Under the pieces are notes generated by a model, which had not been told where the DNA came from, searched no databases, and saw only the letters and a program-made list of their open reading frames with translations. A program made the translations under genes and the position numbers. A stretch of DNA of 33,399 nucleotides, from the NCBI GenBank assembly GCA_030156435.1, contig JASGMM010000028.1:1-33399 (forward strand), written 5' to 3'. Shown here one piece after another: positions 1 through 7,709 of this stretch; the first letter of the stretch is position 1, and every line of letters begins with the position of its first letter. The DNA comes from Clostridiales bacterium (GTDB taxonomy: Bacteria; Bacillota; Clostridia; Mahellales; Mahellaceae).

Positions 1-73
1 GACGCCCGACCAGCCGGCACTGAGCATGGACGCGAATTGCCGGCGTTAGCTTGCTCAAGCGAAACGAATTGTA

Positions 74-148
74 AGTACGCCAGCAATATTTCATGAGCGA
101 GCGTAGGCTTTATATCATTGCATGCGCTGAATTTGCCATATTACGAAT
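74..148 (-). repeat. Left copy of a dispersed element, inverted relative to the right window end
   Basis: Read on the minus strand, four blocks occur in the same order as on the plus strand at 33303-33391: ATTCGTAATAT (148-138), a GCAATGATATAAAGCC block (121-106), TGAAATATTGC (93-83) and GGCGTACT (81-74). Spacers between blocks differ by up to 11 bp, so the copies are diverged. The heptamer CGAATTG also occurs at 33-39, 65-71 and 144-150. No reading frame is evident. It could be a dispersed intergenic repeat, a remnant of a mobile element end, or a shared regulatory leader. Confidence 0.6.
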
Positions 149-192
149 TGCAGTACAACAAAAAAGTCATGGATTTTATTCCGCTTATGTTG

Positions 193-198
193 TATAAT
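193..198 (+). promoter_or_regulatory. Possible -10 box for the glycoside hydrolase gene
   Basis: A perfect TATAAT lies about 45 bases upstream of the start codon at 244. The hexamer 17 bases further upstream (TGGATT) is a poor -35 match, so the promoter may need an activator or may be elsewhere. A GGGGG ribosome site follows at about 228-232. Confidence 0.35.
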
Positions 199-243
199 GT
201 TTGCATTGATTGCTTTTCAAGCACATAGGGGGTATAAAATATT

Positions 244-3200
244 ATGGAAGAATTAAGGCAACAGTTTGGTAATCCCGGAAAGGACTACAGGAGCGCGCCG
301 TTCTGGTCATGGAACGACAGGTTAAAACCCGAGGAGGTAGCCTGGCAGATCAGGAACATGAAACAGGCCGGCATGGGTGGTTTTTTCATGCACTCGCGCG
401 AGGGGCTGGAAACGCCTTTTATGGGCGAGGAGTGGATGGAATGCGTGAAGGCGGCCGTAGATACGGCCAAAGAGGTGGGTATGAACGCTTGGCTGTACGA
501 CGAGGACCGTTGGCCTTCGGGTTTTGGCGGTGGCATGGTGGCAGCCAAGATAGGCGATGAAGGAAGGGCTAAGTTGCTCACGATGGTGGAATTGGAGCCT
601 GGCCAAAAAGTTGAAAGTGTTTTATCAGCTTTCTACATACAGATGGACGACAAAAAGATAGTATCGCTGGAACAATTGAATTCAGGCGATACTGTAGAGC
701 CCGGCAAGCGCGCCGTGGGCTTTAGGCGCGAGATATGCGCCAAGAGCGACTGGTTCAACGGCGATGCGTATGCTGATAATCTGAATCCTAAAAGCGTGCG
801 AGCCTTTATAGAGTCGGTTTATGAGCCGTATTATGAACGATTCGGTCAGGACTTCGGCAAAACGATACCCGGCATATTTACCGATGAACCTAACATCTTT
901 TCCGGCCACAATCCCGGCATGAAAGGTATACCGTGGACCGATATATTCCCGCAATATTTTAAGCAAAAACGCGGCTACGATATATTACAATTCTTACCGT
1001 ACATATTCTTTGATGGCGATAGATCCATAGAGGTCAGACACGATTATTGGCGCACAATATCGGAATTGTTCGTAGAGGCATACTCCAGACAACTTGGACA
1101 ATGGTGTGATGAGCATGGTTTGGGATTCACCGGCCATTATCTTTATGAAAACGACTTTGCGCGAAGTATAAGGAGCGGCGGCAGCGTGATGCCGCATTAT
1201 CAATATGAACACCAGCCCGGCATAGATATATTGACCGAATCCATAAGCGAAACGCTGACAGTGAAACAATGCAGCAGCATGGCCAATCAATTCGGCCGCA
1301 GCCGCGTGGTGTCGGAGCTTTACGGCTGCACTGGCTGGGACTTCACTTTTGAAGGCCAGAAATGGGTGGGCGACTGGCAGTATGCGCTGGGCGTTAATAT
1401 GCGCTGTCAGCATCTGGCGCTTTATTCACTGCGCGGTTGTCGTAAACGCGACTATCCTGGCTCGTACAATTACAATAATACATGGTGGAAATATAACAAG
1501 GTGGTCGAGGACTACTTCGCGCGCTTGTCGCTTATGCTCTCATCGGGTAAGGTTAAGCGCGACATATTGGTAGTGCACCCTATAGAGAGCGCATGGTGTT
1601 GCTTTAATGGGGCAAACGATAGCGAAGTAGATGAGATGGGGCATTCTTTCCAAAAACTATGCGACGGTATTTTGGCCATGCATCGCGATTTTGATCTTGG
1701 GGATGAATCCATTATAGAGGATTATGGGCGCGTAGACGGCACCGCCTTTATAGTAAATAAAGCGGCATACAAAGCCGTGGTTCTGCCGCCTATGATTACC
1801 ATAAGGCGCAGTACGGCGGATTTATTGAAGGCCTTTATGGATAATGGCGGCAAGGTTATAGCTGTAAAACCATGTCCCACCATGGTAGATGCCCGTCCGG
1901 ACCAGGGGCTGGCCCAACTGTTTGAGCATGGAAATATGAGAGTAGTGGATAATGAGCTTTGCCATATAGAAAAAGCTCTGGACGATATACTGCAGCGCAC
2001 TATAAGTATAGACGATAAAGCCGGGCAACAAGATGAGGCCTTCATATATATGGAGCGCTGTGAGGATAAAGATCACATATTCTTTGTAGTAAATACCGAC
2101 CGCAATAACACCCATAAAGTACGCATCTGGCTAAAAGGTGCAGGGCATATGGAACAATGGGATGCATTGACCGGTGATATCAGGCCGGTAGCCGCCGATG
2201 TCAAAGACGGTTATATGGTGTTTGATGCCGAATTCGGTCCGGCTGCATCCATGCTGTATGTGATAGATGAGAGCCGTCAACCGGCTGATGTAGCATATGA
2301 GCCGGTTAAAGAGGTGGATGCAAGGTATATAGGGCCTGTATGCGACTTTGTCCGTACCGATCCGAATGTGCTTACGTTGGATTATTGCCAGTACCGCTTT
2401 GATGGCGAGGATTGGTCGCCGTTTATGCAGGTGTGGCAGGCGCAGGAGGCCATACGCAAGCGTTTGGGTATGCGCTCTGTAGCCGTCAACGGTTTGGAAC
2501 AGCGCTGGCGTTGGATTTATACGCCGCATCCGAATGATGGGGCTCACGTGCGGCTGCGCTTTGCATTTGATGTAAATGAGCGGCCGGTAGGGCATGTGTA
2601 TTTCCTGGTGGAAAATGCCGAGGACTTCGACATCACATTTGACGATATGCCCATATCCAATGAACCGCATGGCTGGTATCTGGATAAAAGTTTCGATAAA
2701 ATCGAGCTTCCGTTGTTGCTGCCCGGCCGCCATGAAATAGAATTAAGCTGCCGGTACGAGAATCGCATGGAGCTTGAGGATTGTTATATCATAGGCAATT
2801 TTGGCGTAGATCTATTGACCAAAGCCATTATAGCCGAACCCGATAGGCTGCATTTCGGCGACTGGTGTTTGCAAGGTTATCCTAATTACCCGGGCGGCAT
2901 GATATATAAAGAAAAGGTAGAGTTGCATATAAAAGACGGGCAGAGGGTATATATCGATTTGGGCGAATACAGGGCTACTACGGTAGCTATATGGGTCAAC
3001 GGGCGCATAGCAGCGCATATACCGTGGCGCGCCGCCGATAACGCTGATATAACTGAATTCCTTCACGATGGCGTAAATGAGATAGGCATAGAGATGATGG
3101 GCAGCCCAAGGAATATGATGGGTCCGCTGCATCAAAAGAGCGGCAAACGCCCATGGACTGATTCACGATCATTCCGTACTACCGGCTATGAATTTACGCC

Positions 3201-3261
3201 CGACGAGGTGTTGGTGCCGGAAGGGTGCCTTGATCAGATTAAACTTTCGATAGTCCAGTGA
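244..3261 (+). CDS. GH106-like glycoside hydrolase (alpha-L-rhamnosidase-related)
   Basis: This 1005-residue protein is probably a cytoplasmic glycosidase that removes terminal sugars from imported plant oligosaccharides. It has no signal peptide. The N-terminal part has the typical run of the GH106-like group: FWSWNDRL (20-27), GGFFMHSREGL (45-55) and YDEDRWPSG (85-93). Carboxylates in FTDEPN (D214, E215) and SELYG (E358) are candidate catalytic residues; this assignment is by family resemblance only. The C-terminal third resembles beta-galactosidase-type jelly-roll domains (GDWCLQGYPNYPGG, then WVNG). The ATG at 244 follows GGGGG by about 11 bases. The gene stands alone, so context does not name the substrate. 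Rhamnosidase is the best guess; galacturonan- or other hexose-directed members of the same broad group are possible. Confidence 0.75.
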   Translation: MEELRQQFGNPGKDYRSAPFWSWNDRLKPEEVAWQIRNMKQAGMGGFFMHSREGLETPFMGEEWMECVKAAVDTAKEVGMNAWLYDEDRWPSGFGGGMVAAKIGDEGRAKLLTMVELEPGQKVESVLSAFYIQMDDKKIVSLEQLNSGDTVEPGKRAVGFRREICAKSDWFNGDAYADNLNPKSVRAFIESVYEPYYERFGQDFGKTIPGIFTDEPNIFSGHNPGMKGIPWTDIFPQYFKQKRGYDILQFLPYIFFDGDRSIEVRHDYWRTISELFVEAYSRQLGQWCDEHGLGFTGHYLYENDFARSIRSGGSVMPHYQYEHQPGIDILTESISETLTVKQCSSMANQFGRSRVVSELYGCTGWDFTFEGQKWVGDWQYALGVNMRCQHLALYSLRGCRKRDYPGSYNYNNTWWKYNKVVEDYFARLSLMLSSGKVKRDILVVHPIESAWCCFNGANDSEVDEMGHSFQKLCDGILAMHRDFDLGDESIIEDYGRVDGTAFIVNKAAYKAVVLPPMITIRRSTADLLKAFMDNGGKVIAVKPCPTMVDARPDQGLAQLFEHGNMRVVDNELCHIEKALDDILQRTISIDDKAGQQDEAFIYMERCEDKDHIFFVVNTDRNNTHKVRIWLKGAGHMEQWDALTGDIRPVAADVKDGYMVFDAEFGPAASMLYVIDESRQPADVAYEPVKEVDARYIGPVCDFVRTDPNVLTLDYCQYRFDGEDWSPFMQVWQAQEAIRKRLGMRSVAVNGLEQRWRWIYTPHPNDGAHVRLRFAFDVNERPVGHVYFLVENAEDFDITFDDMPISNEPHGWYLDKSFDKIELPLLLPGRHEIELSCRYENRMELEDCYIIGNFGVDLLTKAIIAEPDRLHFGDWCLQGYPNYPGGMIYKEKVELHIKDGQRVYIDLGEYRATTVAIWVNGRIAAHIPWRAADNADITEFLHDGVNEIGIEMMGSPRNMMGPLHQKSGKRPWTDSRSFRTTGYEFTPDEVLVPEGCLDQIKLSIVQ

Positions 3262-3268
3262 ACTGCAT

Positions 3269-3284
3269 CGCCAATAAATTGGCG
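3269..3284 (+). other. Small palindrome just after the hydrolase stop codon
   Basis: CGCCAAT and ATTGGCG form a 7-bp inverted repeat around AA, eight bases after the stop codon. No T-run follows, so a rho-independent terminator is not clearly supported. A second inverted repeat, ACAGCAA/TTGCTGT, lies at 3409-3430. Otherwise 3285-3470 shows no gene. Confidence 0.3.
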
Positions 3285-3472
3285 AGCTTCGGATTCCCGA
3301 TAAAATGGCATTCATTCAATCGGTATATCCCAGGCGTGTCCAACACCACTACTGCTGGGTAAACCCTGCACAGATACTTTTGGCAATACGACACCTTGAA
3401 TATTTTACACAGCAAAGGATTACTTGCTGTAACTGCAATAACGGCTAAAGAAGGTGGGCAGTGGGGATAAAG

Positions 3473-3497
3473 AAAGGCCGCCTTGCGGCGGCGCTTT
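3473..3497 (-). terminator. Rho-independent terminator of the toxin-antitoxin operon
   Basis: On the minus strand GCCGCC and GGCGGC pair around a GCAA tetraloop (GNRA type), extended by AAAG/CTTT with a bulged base. It begins at the toxin stop codon and is followed by CTTTCTTT, an imperfect U-tract. Confidence 0.65.
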
Positions 3498-3907
3498 CAA
3501 TCGAACTGCGTGAGAAAGGCGGCGGGCTCTTTTGCAGGAACAGGCGAGTTCACAAAGTCGGCGGTGTTGCGCGTTACGATGCAGTCCGCCTTGATCCGAC
3601 CGGCGCACTGCGCGGCGAGTGCGTCCTCGTAGTCCGCCATGTCAAGCTCCATCGCGCCGAGGACGTCAGACTTACCGACAGCGGCGATATCCAGAACGGA
3701 GCACAGCGTCTGGATGGCTTCCAGCGTTTTTTCCCTCCCGGCCGCTTTCCTTACCACATAGTAGATATCGGTGACGGCGCTGGCGGTGAGAAAGCCATTA
3801 ACCTCGCCGCTTCTGCAGAGCTCTAGCACCCGTTCAGCATGATCCGCGAAAGGCGTCCGGTCGACAAGGTAGTCGATGATGACGTTGGTGTCAATTAGGA
3901 TCCTCAT
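3497..3907 (-). CDS. PIN-domain ribonuclease toxin (VapC-like)
   Basis: This 136-residue PIN-domain protein is the predicted toxin of a type II toxin-antitoxin pair; PIN toxins are Mg-dependent endoribonucleases that cleave tRNA, rRNA or mRNA. The start chosen gives the classic N-terminus MRILIDTNVIIDYL with acidic D6. Other likely metal ligands are D47 (VTDIYY), the D92/E94/D95 cluster (ADYEDA) and D117 (NTADF). An upstream in-frame ATG would add 15 residues, but these match the out-of-frame end of the antitoxin and are less likely to be translated. The gene overlaps the antitoxin gene by 17 bases, which suggests translational coupling. Which RNA it cuts cannot be read from sequence. Confidence 0.85.
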   Translation of the reverse strand: MRILIDTNVIIDYLVDRTPFADHAERVLELCRSGEVNGFLTASAVTDIYYVVRKAAGREKTLEAIQTLCSVLDIAAVGKSDVLGAMELDMADYEDALAAQCAGRIKADCIVTRNTADFVNSPVPAKEPAAFLTQFD

Positions 3908-4124
3908 TGTACTTTGCCAGCCTTTCCTCGCGTATCTCATCTCTGGTGACATCGGCTCCCTTTAAAATGCCGCGCAGGGATTTGAGCGCGTCTTTCTTTT
4001 TGCCTTCAATGTTTGTAAGGAGCGCGACGTCTTTGCCGTTGCGGGTAATGATGATATCCTCGACCGCGGCGCGCTCGATATACTTGCCCATGTTCATTTT
4101 TAGTTCGGTGGCTGACACGCGCAT
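3891..4124 (-). CDS. Phd/YefM-family antitoxin
   Basis: This 77-residue protein begins MRVSATELKMNMGKYIERA, followed by DIIITRNGKDVALLTN: the usual Phd/YefM DNA-binding fold, with a charged C-terminal tail (residues 45-77) that would neutralise the toxin. The ATG at 4124 is preferred over an ATG 33 bases upstream because AAAGGAG sits eight bases before it and homology begins there. Members of this family bind their own promoter, often cooperatively with the toxin. Three regularly spaced 12-bp sites lie over the promoter just upstream, which fits autoregulation. Confidence 0.88.
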   Translation of the reverse strand: MRVSATELKMNMGKYIERAAVEDIIITRNGKDVALLTNIEGKKKDALKSLRGILKGADVTRDEIREERLAKYNEDPN

Positions 4125-4146
4125 GTCGTTCACTCCTTTCGCTTGA

Positions 4147-4206
4147 ATTGTGTTCAATCACATTATATGCATTTTGTTCGATGTAGTCAATATTATTTTG
4201 TTCGAT
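4147..4206 (-). promoter_or_regulatory. Three phased 12-bp operator repeats over the toxin-antitoxin promoter
   Basis: On the plus strand ATTGTGTTCAAT (4147-4158), ATTTTGTTCGAT (4171-4182) and ATTTTGTTCGAT (4195-4206) start exactly 24 bp apart. The last two are identical; the first differs at two positions. The middle copy lies in the -35/-10 spacer, one lies upstream of -35 and one near the transcription start, as expected for an autorepressor operator array. A weaker 8-of-12 match in phase at 4123 overlaps the start codon. Confidence 0.7.
4162..4190 (-). promoter_or_regulatory. Sigma-A promoter of the toxin-antitoxin operon
   Basis: Read on the minus strand: TTGACT (4190-4185), a 17-bp spacer, then TATAAT (4167-4162). 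This is a near-consensus housekeeping promoter, about 40 bases upstream of the antitoxin start. Confidence 0.8.
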
Positions 4207-4313
4207 TGAATATGACGAGTACAAACCGCAGGGGGTCACTATGGACTCTTGCTCAACTCTCAAATCTTCTCTCGAGCACCTGCCGGTAGTTTGCTGGCAA
4301 ATATATGCGTTAG

Positions 4314-4490
4314 TCACGGCTTTAACATGTTGAAGTCTTCAGGCGACATGGAGCTCAATATCTTTAACGCTTGCTCTAGTCGCTCATGATCCAGCAAAAA
4401 CGCCGTCCCTATAATATTGGACAACCCTGCTGAATCCTCTTTTTTAAATCGGTTGACATCTATCAGTATATATATGGCTCCAAATAAGTT
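4314..4490 (-). pseudogene. Decayed coding fragment of unknown family
   Basis: A 58-codon open frame with no start codon ends at a TGA (4316-4314). Its translation has a natural amphipathic composition and ends LLDHERLEQALKILSSMSPE followed by eight residues. An in-frame TAA (4493-4491) closes it upstream. Just upstream another frame reads FFDSHTIAHECFIK, so a single frameshift may separate two parts of one old gene. The family is not recognised. The rest of 4207-4579 shows nothing convincing. Confidence 0.35.
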
Positions 4491-4579
4491 TTATGAAGCA
4501 TTCATGAGCAATGGTGTGAGAATCAAAGAATTCAGTGCATAATCTCCGGAATTAGGGGGCCAAGCCGTTTATCTACCTC

Positions 4580-5986
4580 CTACCCGATTACCTCGCCTGC
4601 CAAGCCCTCCAGGCAGCCTATGTCATCAGCTAGCCGCAGTATGGTATAACGCGTGCGTATATACATGGCATTGAGCAGCGTTTGGTGCAATAAGCCGGCA
4701 TCCACATTTATATACTCAGCGCTGTATGCCGCACCGGCACTGGCCAAGAGGTGTTTTATTTCTTCCGGATCCAGTACAGATGATCGCAAGGCATCCCTTA
4801 TAGCAGGCCACCTCGCGGCTATATGCTGTGCACGCTGCTTTTGTGCATCTTCTGACAGCCATACGCTTGAGCTCTCGGCTATGACCTCATCGGTCAACGG
4901 GCCGAATGCATCGGCTATGCGCTGGCGCCGCACGCTTGGGCTTATCGGCGTGTACGCGTCGGCCATGGCTTTTATCTGTGCCTCGTCCATGTCCATCAGT
5001 TTTTTGTAAACCGAGGCTATTACAGGGGTGGCTATGCCTACCTTTGCGCCGTGGTATGGCTGCTCAAGACCTTTTTGAGAAAACTTCATCTCCCAGTAGT
5101 GTGCCATATGATGTTCGCTGCCCGAAGCCGGCCGCGAATTGCCCACCAGCATCATGGCTACACCAGACAATATAAGGCCTTCCATCAACGCCTTTATGGC
5201 GTCGGGTTTGCGTTGGCGTATGCCAGAAGGGTCAGACAGGCATTTTTGCACGGCGGAGTTCATCATATCAAAGGATGTCTGGCATAGATATTCGCCGTCG
5301 AGTATATGGCTCAGTTTCCAATCCAGAAGCGCGGTCAGTTTGCCGACCATATCGCCGAAACCCGCCGCTATCATAGAAGAAGGCGCATTGCACAGTACAT
5401 CTGTATCGGCTATTATGGCTGCCGGATATGTGCCGGGCACTGTGCGCTTGAAACCGTCCATGAGCAACGGTACCACAGTGGAGGCATAGCCGTCTACCGA
5501 AGGCGCGGTCGGTATGCTTACATACGGTATGCCGGTGCGCGAGCTCACAAAGCGCACCAAATCGTTTATAGTGCCAGAACCTACAGCCAACAAGAAAGAG
5601 ATGTCGGGCTTCAATGCCACCATGATGCGCACTATGGAGCGCTCGTCTGTGGCTATGGCATCGGCCGGCTCCCACGGCGAGGCTATGCCGGGCTGTGATG
5701 CCGGCATTTCATCAGCCCCGTACTCGACGCTTGGCCGCTTTAACATGCATATATCTGCATCGAAACCATGATTTGTCAACGTTTTATATACCTTTGCACC
5801 TGCGGCTTTGTATGTATTATCGTCGGCTATCAAAAGCGCATTGCCGCCTGTAAACAGCTTGCGGCATACATCGGGTAAGTTATCTATAGCGCCGCTTTCC
5901 ACTTCTATATGTTTTATAAGGACTTCGTGCCCATGCCCGCAGTCGCATTCTATGCTCCTGCCAGCCAGATCTGATATATCGTACAT
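4580..5986 (-). CDS. araM: sn-glycerol-1-phosphate dehydrogenase, AraM/EgsA type
   Basis: This 468-residue protein belongs to the iron-containing alcohol dehydrogenase-like fold and matches AraM, which reduces dihydroxyacetone phosphate to glycerol-1-phosphate. Visible features are the nucleotide loop AVGSGTIND (134-142), the substrate segment SIPTAPSVDGYAS (157-169), and metal ligands expected at D212 (GFGDMVGK), one of H292/H293/H296 (SGSEHHMAH) and H312 (YHGAKVG). It is longer than the usual 390-400 residues; the extra length includes residues 86-115, where the surrounding domain is normally shorter. It lies 15 bases after the phosphorylase gene with AAAGG before its ATG, so the two are co-transcribed. 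Related bacteria place araM in arabinose operons, and an araB lies nearby but divergent. Substrate use in vivo is unproven. Confidence 0.82.
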   Translation of the reverse strand: MYDISDLAGRSIECDCGHGHEVLIKHIEVESGAIDNLPDVCRKLFTGGNALLIADDNTYKAAGAKVYKTLTNHGFDADICMLKRPSVEYGADEMPASQPGIASPWEPADAIATDERSIVRIMVALKPDISFLLAVGSGTINDLVRFVSSRTGIPYVSIPTAPSVDGYASTVVPLLMDGFKRTVPGTYPAAIIADTDVLCNAPSSMIAAGFGDMVGKLTALLDWKLSHILDGEYLCQTSFDMMNSAVQKCLSDPSGIRQRKPDAIKALMEGLILSGVAMMLVGNSRPASGSEHHMAHYWEMKFSQKGLEQPYHGAKVGIATPVIASVYKKLMDMDEAQIKAMADAYTPISPSVRRQRIADAFGPLTDEVIAESSSVWLSEDAQKQRAQHIAARWPAIRDALRSSVLDPEEIKHLLASAGAAYSAEYINVDAGLLHQTLLNAMYIRTRYTILRLADDIGCLEGLAGEVIG

Positions 5987-6001
5987 TTCATGTCAACCTT
6001 T

Positions 6002-7327
6002 CTAAAATGATTCTACGCCGTCCTTGCTGACCAGCGCATGTATGAGCTTCGGCCTTACCACCGGCTTTTCTGCCATTTGTATGGAGCTTAATATATCGGG
6101 CAGGACCTGACTTAGTTTTTGCCGGTCGTTGGCGTGGACGACGGCTATCGTTTCGCCCTTGCGTGCGAAGTCTCCCATCTTCTTGTTCAGCATGATACCT
6201 GCCGACAGATCTATGCTATCGTCTTTTGTCATGCGGCCGGCGCCCAGCTTCATGGCGCACAGGCCGAGGTTTTCAGCGTTGAGGGACGATATGTACGCGT
6301 TATTTTCAGCTTTTATTTCGTACTGGATCTCTGCTTGAGGTAATAGCGAATAATCGTCCAGCGCATCGACATTTCCGCCCTGGGCTTTGACCATCTGCTT
6401 GAGTTTTGCAAAACCGCTGCCTGATTCAAGCGCGTGTTCAAGCTCAGCTACAGCCTCTTCTCTCGTACTTGCTATGCCGGCCAGCATAAGCATATAACTG
6501 CTCAGGAACATGCATACGTCCAATAAATCCCTGTGCCCGCGACCTTTCAATGTTTCACAGGCCTCTATTACCTCGAGGGAATTGCCGATGGCCAGGCCCA
6601 GCGGCTGATCCATGTCAGTGATGGCGGCGACCGTCTTCTTACCGGCGCTTTGGCCTATGTTTACCATGATATCAGCGAGCTCCAAGGCGCTTTTATAATC
6701 CTTCATAAATGCGCCCTGGCCGACCTTTACGTCCAGAACTATGGCATCAGCGCCTGCCGCCAGCTTTTTGCTCATGATGGAGCTGGCGATGAGCGGCATG
6801 ATATCGACGGTGGCGGTGACATCCCTCAGAGCATACAGCTTTTTATCAGCGGGAGCCAAGTCATCGGTTTGGCTTATTATAGCCAAGCCTATGCTGTTGA
6901 CGTTTCTTATGAACTCGTCCATCGACAGCGATGTCCTCATGCCCGGTATGGCCTCCAGCTTGTCTATGGTACCGCCAGTGTGGCCCAGGCCTCTGCCGGC
7001 CATCTTGGCCACAGGAGCGCCGCATGCCGCTACCAGCGGCGCCAGTACCAGAGTAGTGGTATCGGCCACGCCGCCGGTACTGTGCTTGTCCACCTTGACG
7101 CCGTTTATAGCCGAAAGATCAGCTATTTTGCCCGAGCGCGCCATCGCCATGGTGAAGTCGGCGGTTTCCCGCTTGCTCATGCCTGTGAAATAGACGGCCA
7201 TCATAAGCGCCGCCATCTGATAATCCGGTATGCTGCCCGCGGTGTAGCCGCTTATGATACACTCGATTTCCGCCTTGGCAAGTTCGTGCCCGCTCCTCTT
7301 CTTCTTTATAAGGTCAACCATGTTCAT
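6002..7327 (-). CDS. pdp: Pyrimidine-nucleoside phosphorylase
   Basis: This 441-residue enzyme cleaves uridine, thymidine or deoxyuridine with phosphate to give the base and (deoxy)ribose-1-phosphate. The family signatures are clear: KHSTGGVADTT (81-91, phosphate and base site) and KMAGRGLGHTGGTIDKLE (108-125), with the N-terminal all-alpha domain starting at MVDLIKKKRSG. Length is normal for the family. The first ATG is chosen because GAGGG lies at suitable distance; a second in-frame ATG two codons on would leave a longer gap. It is the first gene of a two-gene minus-strand operon with the araM-like gene, linking nucleoside-derived pentose to sugar-phosphate metabolism. Confidence 0.93.
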   Translation of the reverse strand: MNMVDLIKKKRSGHELAKAEIECIISGYTAGSIPDYQMAALMMAVYFTGMSKRETADFTMAMARSGKIADLSAINGVKVDKHSTGGVADTTTLVLAPLVAACGAPVAKMAGRGLGHTGGTIDKLEAIPGMRTSLSMDEFIRNVNSIGLAIISQTDDLAPADKKLYALRDVTATVDIMPLIASSIMSKKLAAGADAIVLDVKVGQGAFMKDYKSALELADIMVNIGQSAGKKTVAAITDMDQPLGLAIGNSLEVIEACETLKGRGHRDLLDVCMFLSSYMLMLAGIASTREEAVAELEHALESGSGFAKLKQMVKAQGGNVDALDDYSLLPQAEIQYEIKAENNAYISSLNAENLGLCAMKLGAGRMTKDDSIDLSAGIMLNKKMGDFARKGETIAVVHANDRQKLSQVLPDILSSIQMAEKPVVRPKLIHALVSKDGVESF

Positions 7328-7365
7328 AACTATCCCTCGCTTATCTCTGCTGTGGATATTATATC

Positions 7366-7394
7366 ATAATATTTGCGTCTTTTTATACTTTCAA
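7366..7394 (-). promoter_or_regulatory. Probable sigma-A promoter of the pdp-araM operon
   Basis: On the minus strand TTGAAA (7394-7389), a 17-bp spacer and TATTAT (7371-7366) lie about 40 bases before the pdp start. A TATAAT eight bases further downstream is an alternative -10 without a good -35. Confidence 0.55.
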
Positions 7395-7429
7395 AAAGAT
7401 AAAAGTATGGTATAATACGATTATGGAGA

Positions 7430-7522
7430 TCACTTTCCGTAACCCCATTTGCTCAGATGTTCCTTCATAACTCGCGCGATCACGATGTCATCCTCTATGA
7501 TCATAATTTTATACATTATCAT
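7430..7522 (-). pseudogene. Truncated response-regulator N-terminus
   Basis: A GGAGAG site precedes ATG, and the frame encodes 30 residues, MIMYKIMIIEDDIVIARVMK, then EHLSKWGYGK and TGA. The block KIMIIEDD with a paired Glu-Asp-Asp, the helix and the KWGY element are the first strand, first helix and second-strand entry of an OmpR-type receiver domain. The phospho-acceptor Asp, the rest of the receiver and the DNA-binding domain are absent; the pdp promoter region follows instead. It is probably the 5' stump of a deleted two-component system. Translation of the stump itself is possible but has no evident function. Confidence 0.6.
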
Positions 7523-7643
7523 AATCTCTCCTTATACCTTTGGACAGGATTTTGTCGTTTTCCATTTTATCACTCATATTAATATATTATCATACCGTCT
7601 GCTGTTTATCCAAACGTTGTTTCAAAAACTTTTTGCTGAAGTA

Positions 7644-7672
7644 TTGACAAAATAATATGTGCATTATATAAT
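7644..7672 (+). promoter_or_regulatory. Consensus sigma-A promoter of the araB-SDR operon
   Basis: TTGACA (7644-7649), exactly 17 bp, TATAAT (7667-7672): both hexamers match consensus perfectly. Such a strong promoter usually needs a repressor, and paired operator-like sites follow at once downstream. Confidence 0.85.
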
Positions 7673-7686
7673 ATTATTGTTCCCGG

Positions 7687-7709
7687 TAACGTTAATGAAA
7701 ACGTTAATG
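7687..7709 (+). promoter_or_regulatory. Tandem AACGTT-centred sites downstream of the araB promoter
   Basis: The 9-mer ACGTTAATG occurs at 7689-7697 and 7701-7709, 12 bp apart. The first lies in the palindrome TAACGTTA (7687-7694). CG-centred AT-rich palindromes are typical of LacI/GalR-family operators. The position just after -10 would block transcription. A full catabolite-response element match is not present, since the right half fails. Confidence 0.45.

Noticed and set aside
2131-2733. 200-codon frame antisense to the glycoside hydrolase
   Set aside because: It mirrors the strongly conserved hydrolase frame; the composition is rich in Cys, His and Arg as expected of an antisense shadow and there is no ribosome site.
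4006-4317. 103-codon minus-strand frame through the antitoxin start
   Set aside because: It lies out of frame over the antitoxin and its promoter, which are well supported.
6533-7369. 278-codon frame antisense to pdp
   Set aside because: The phosphorylase on the other strand is certain; this frame has no family resemblance or start signal.
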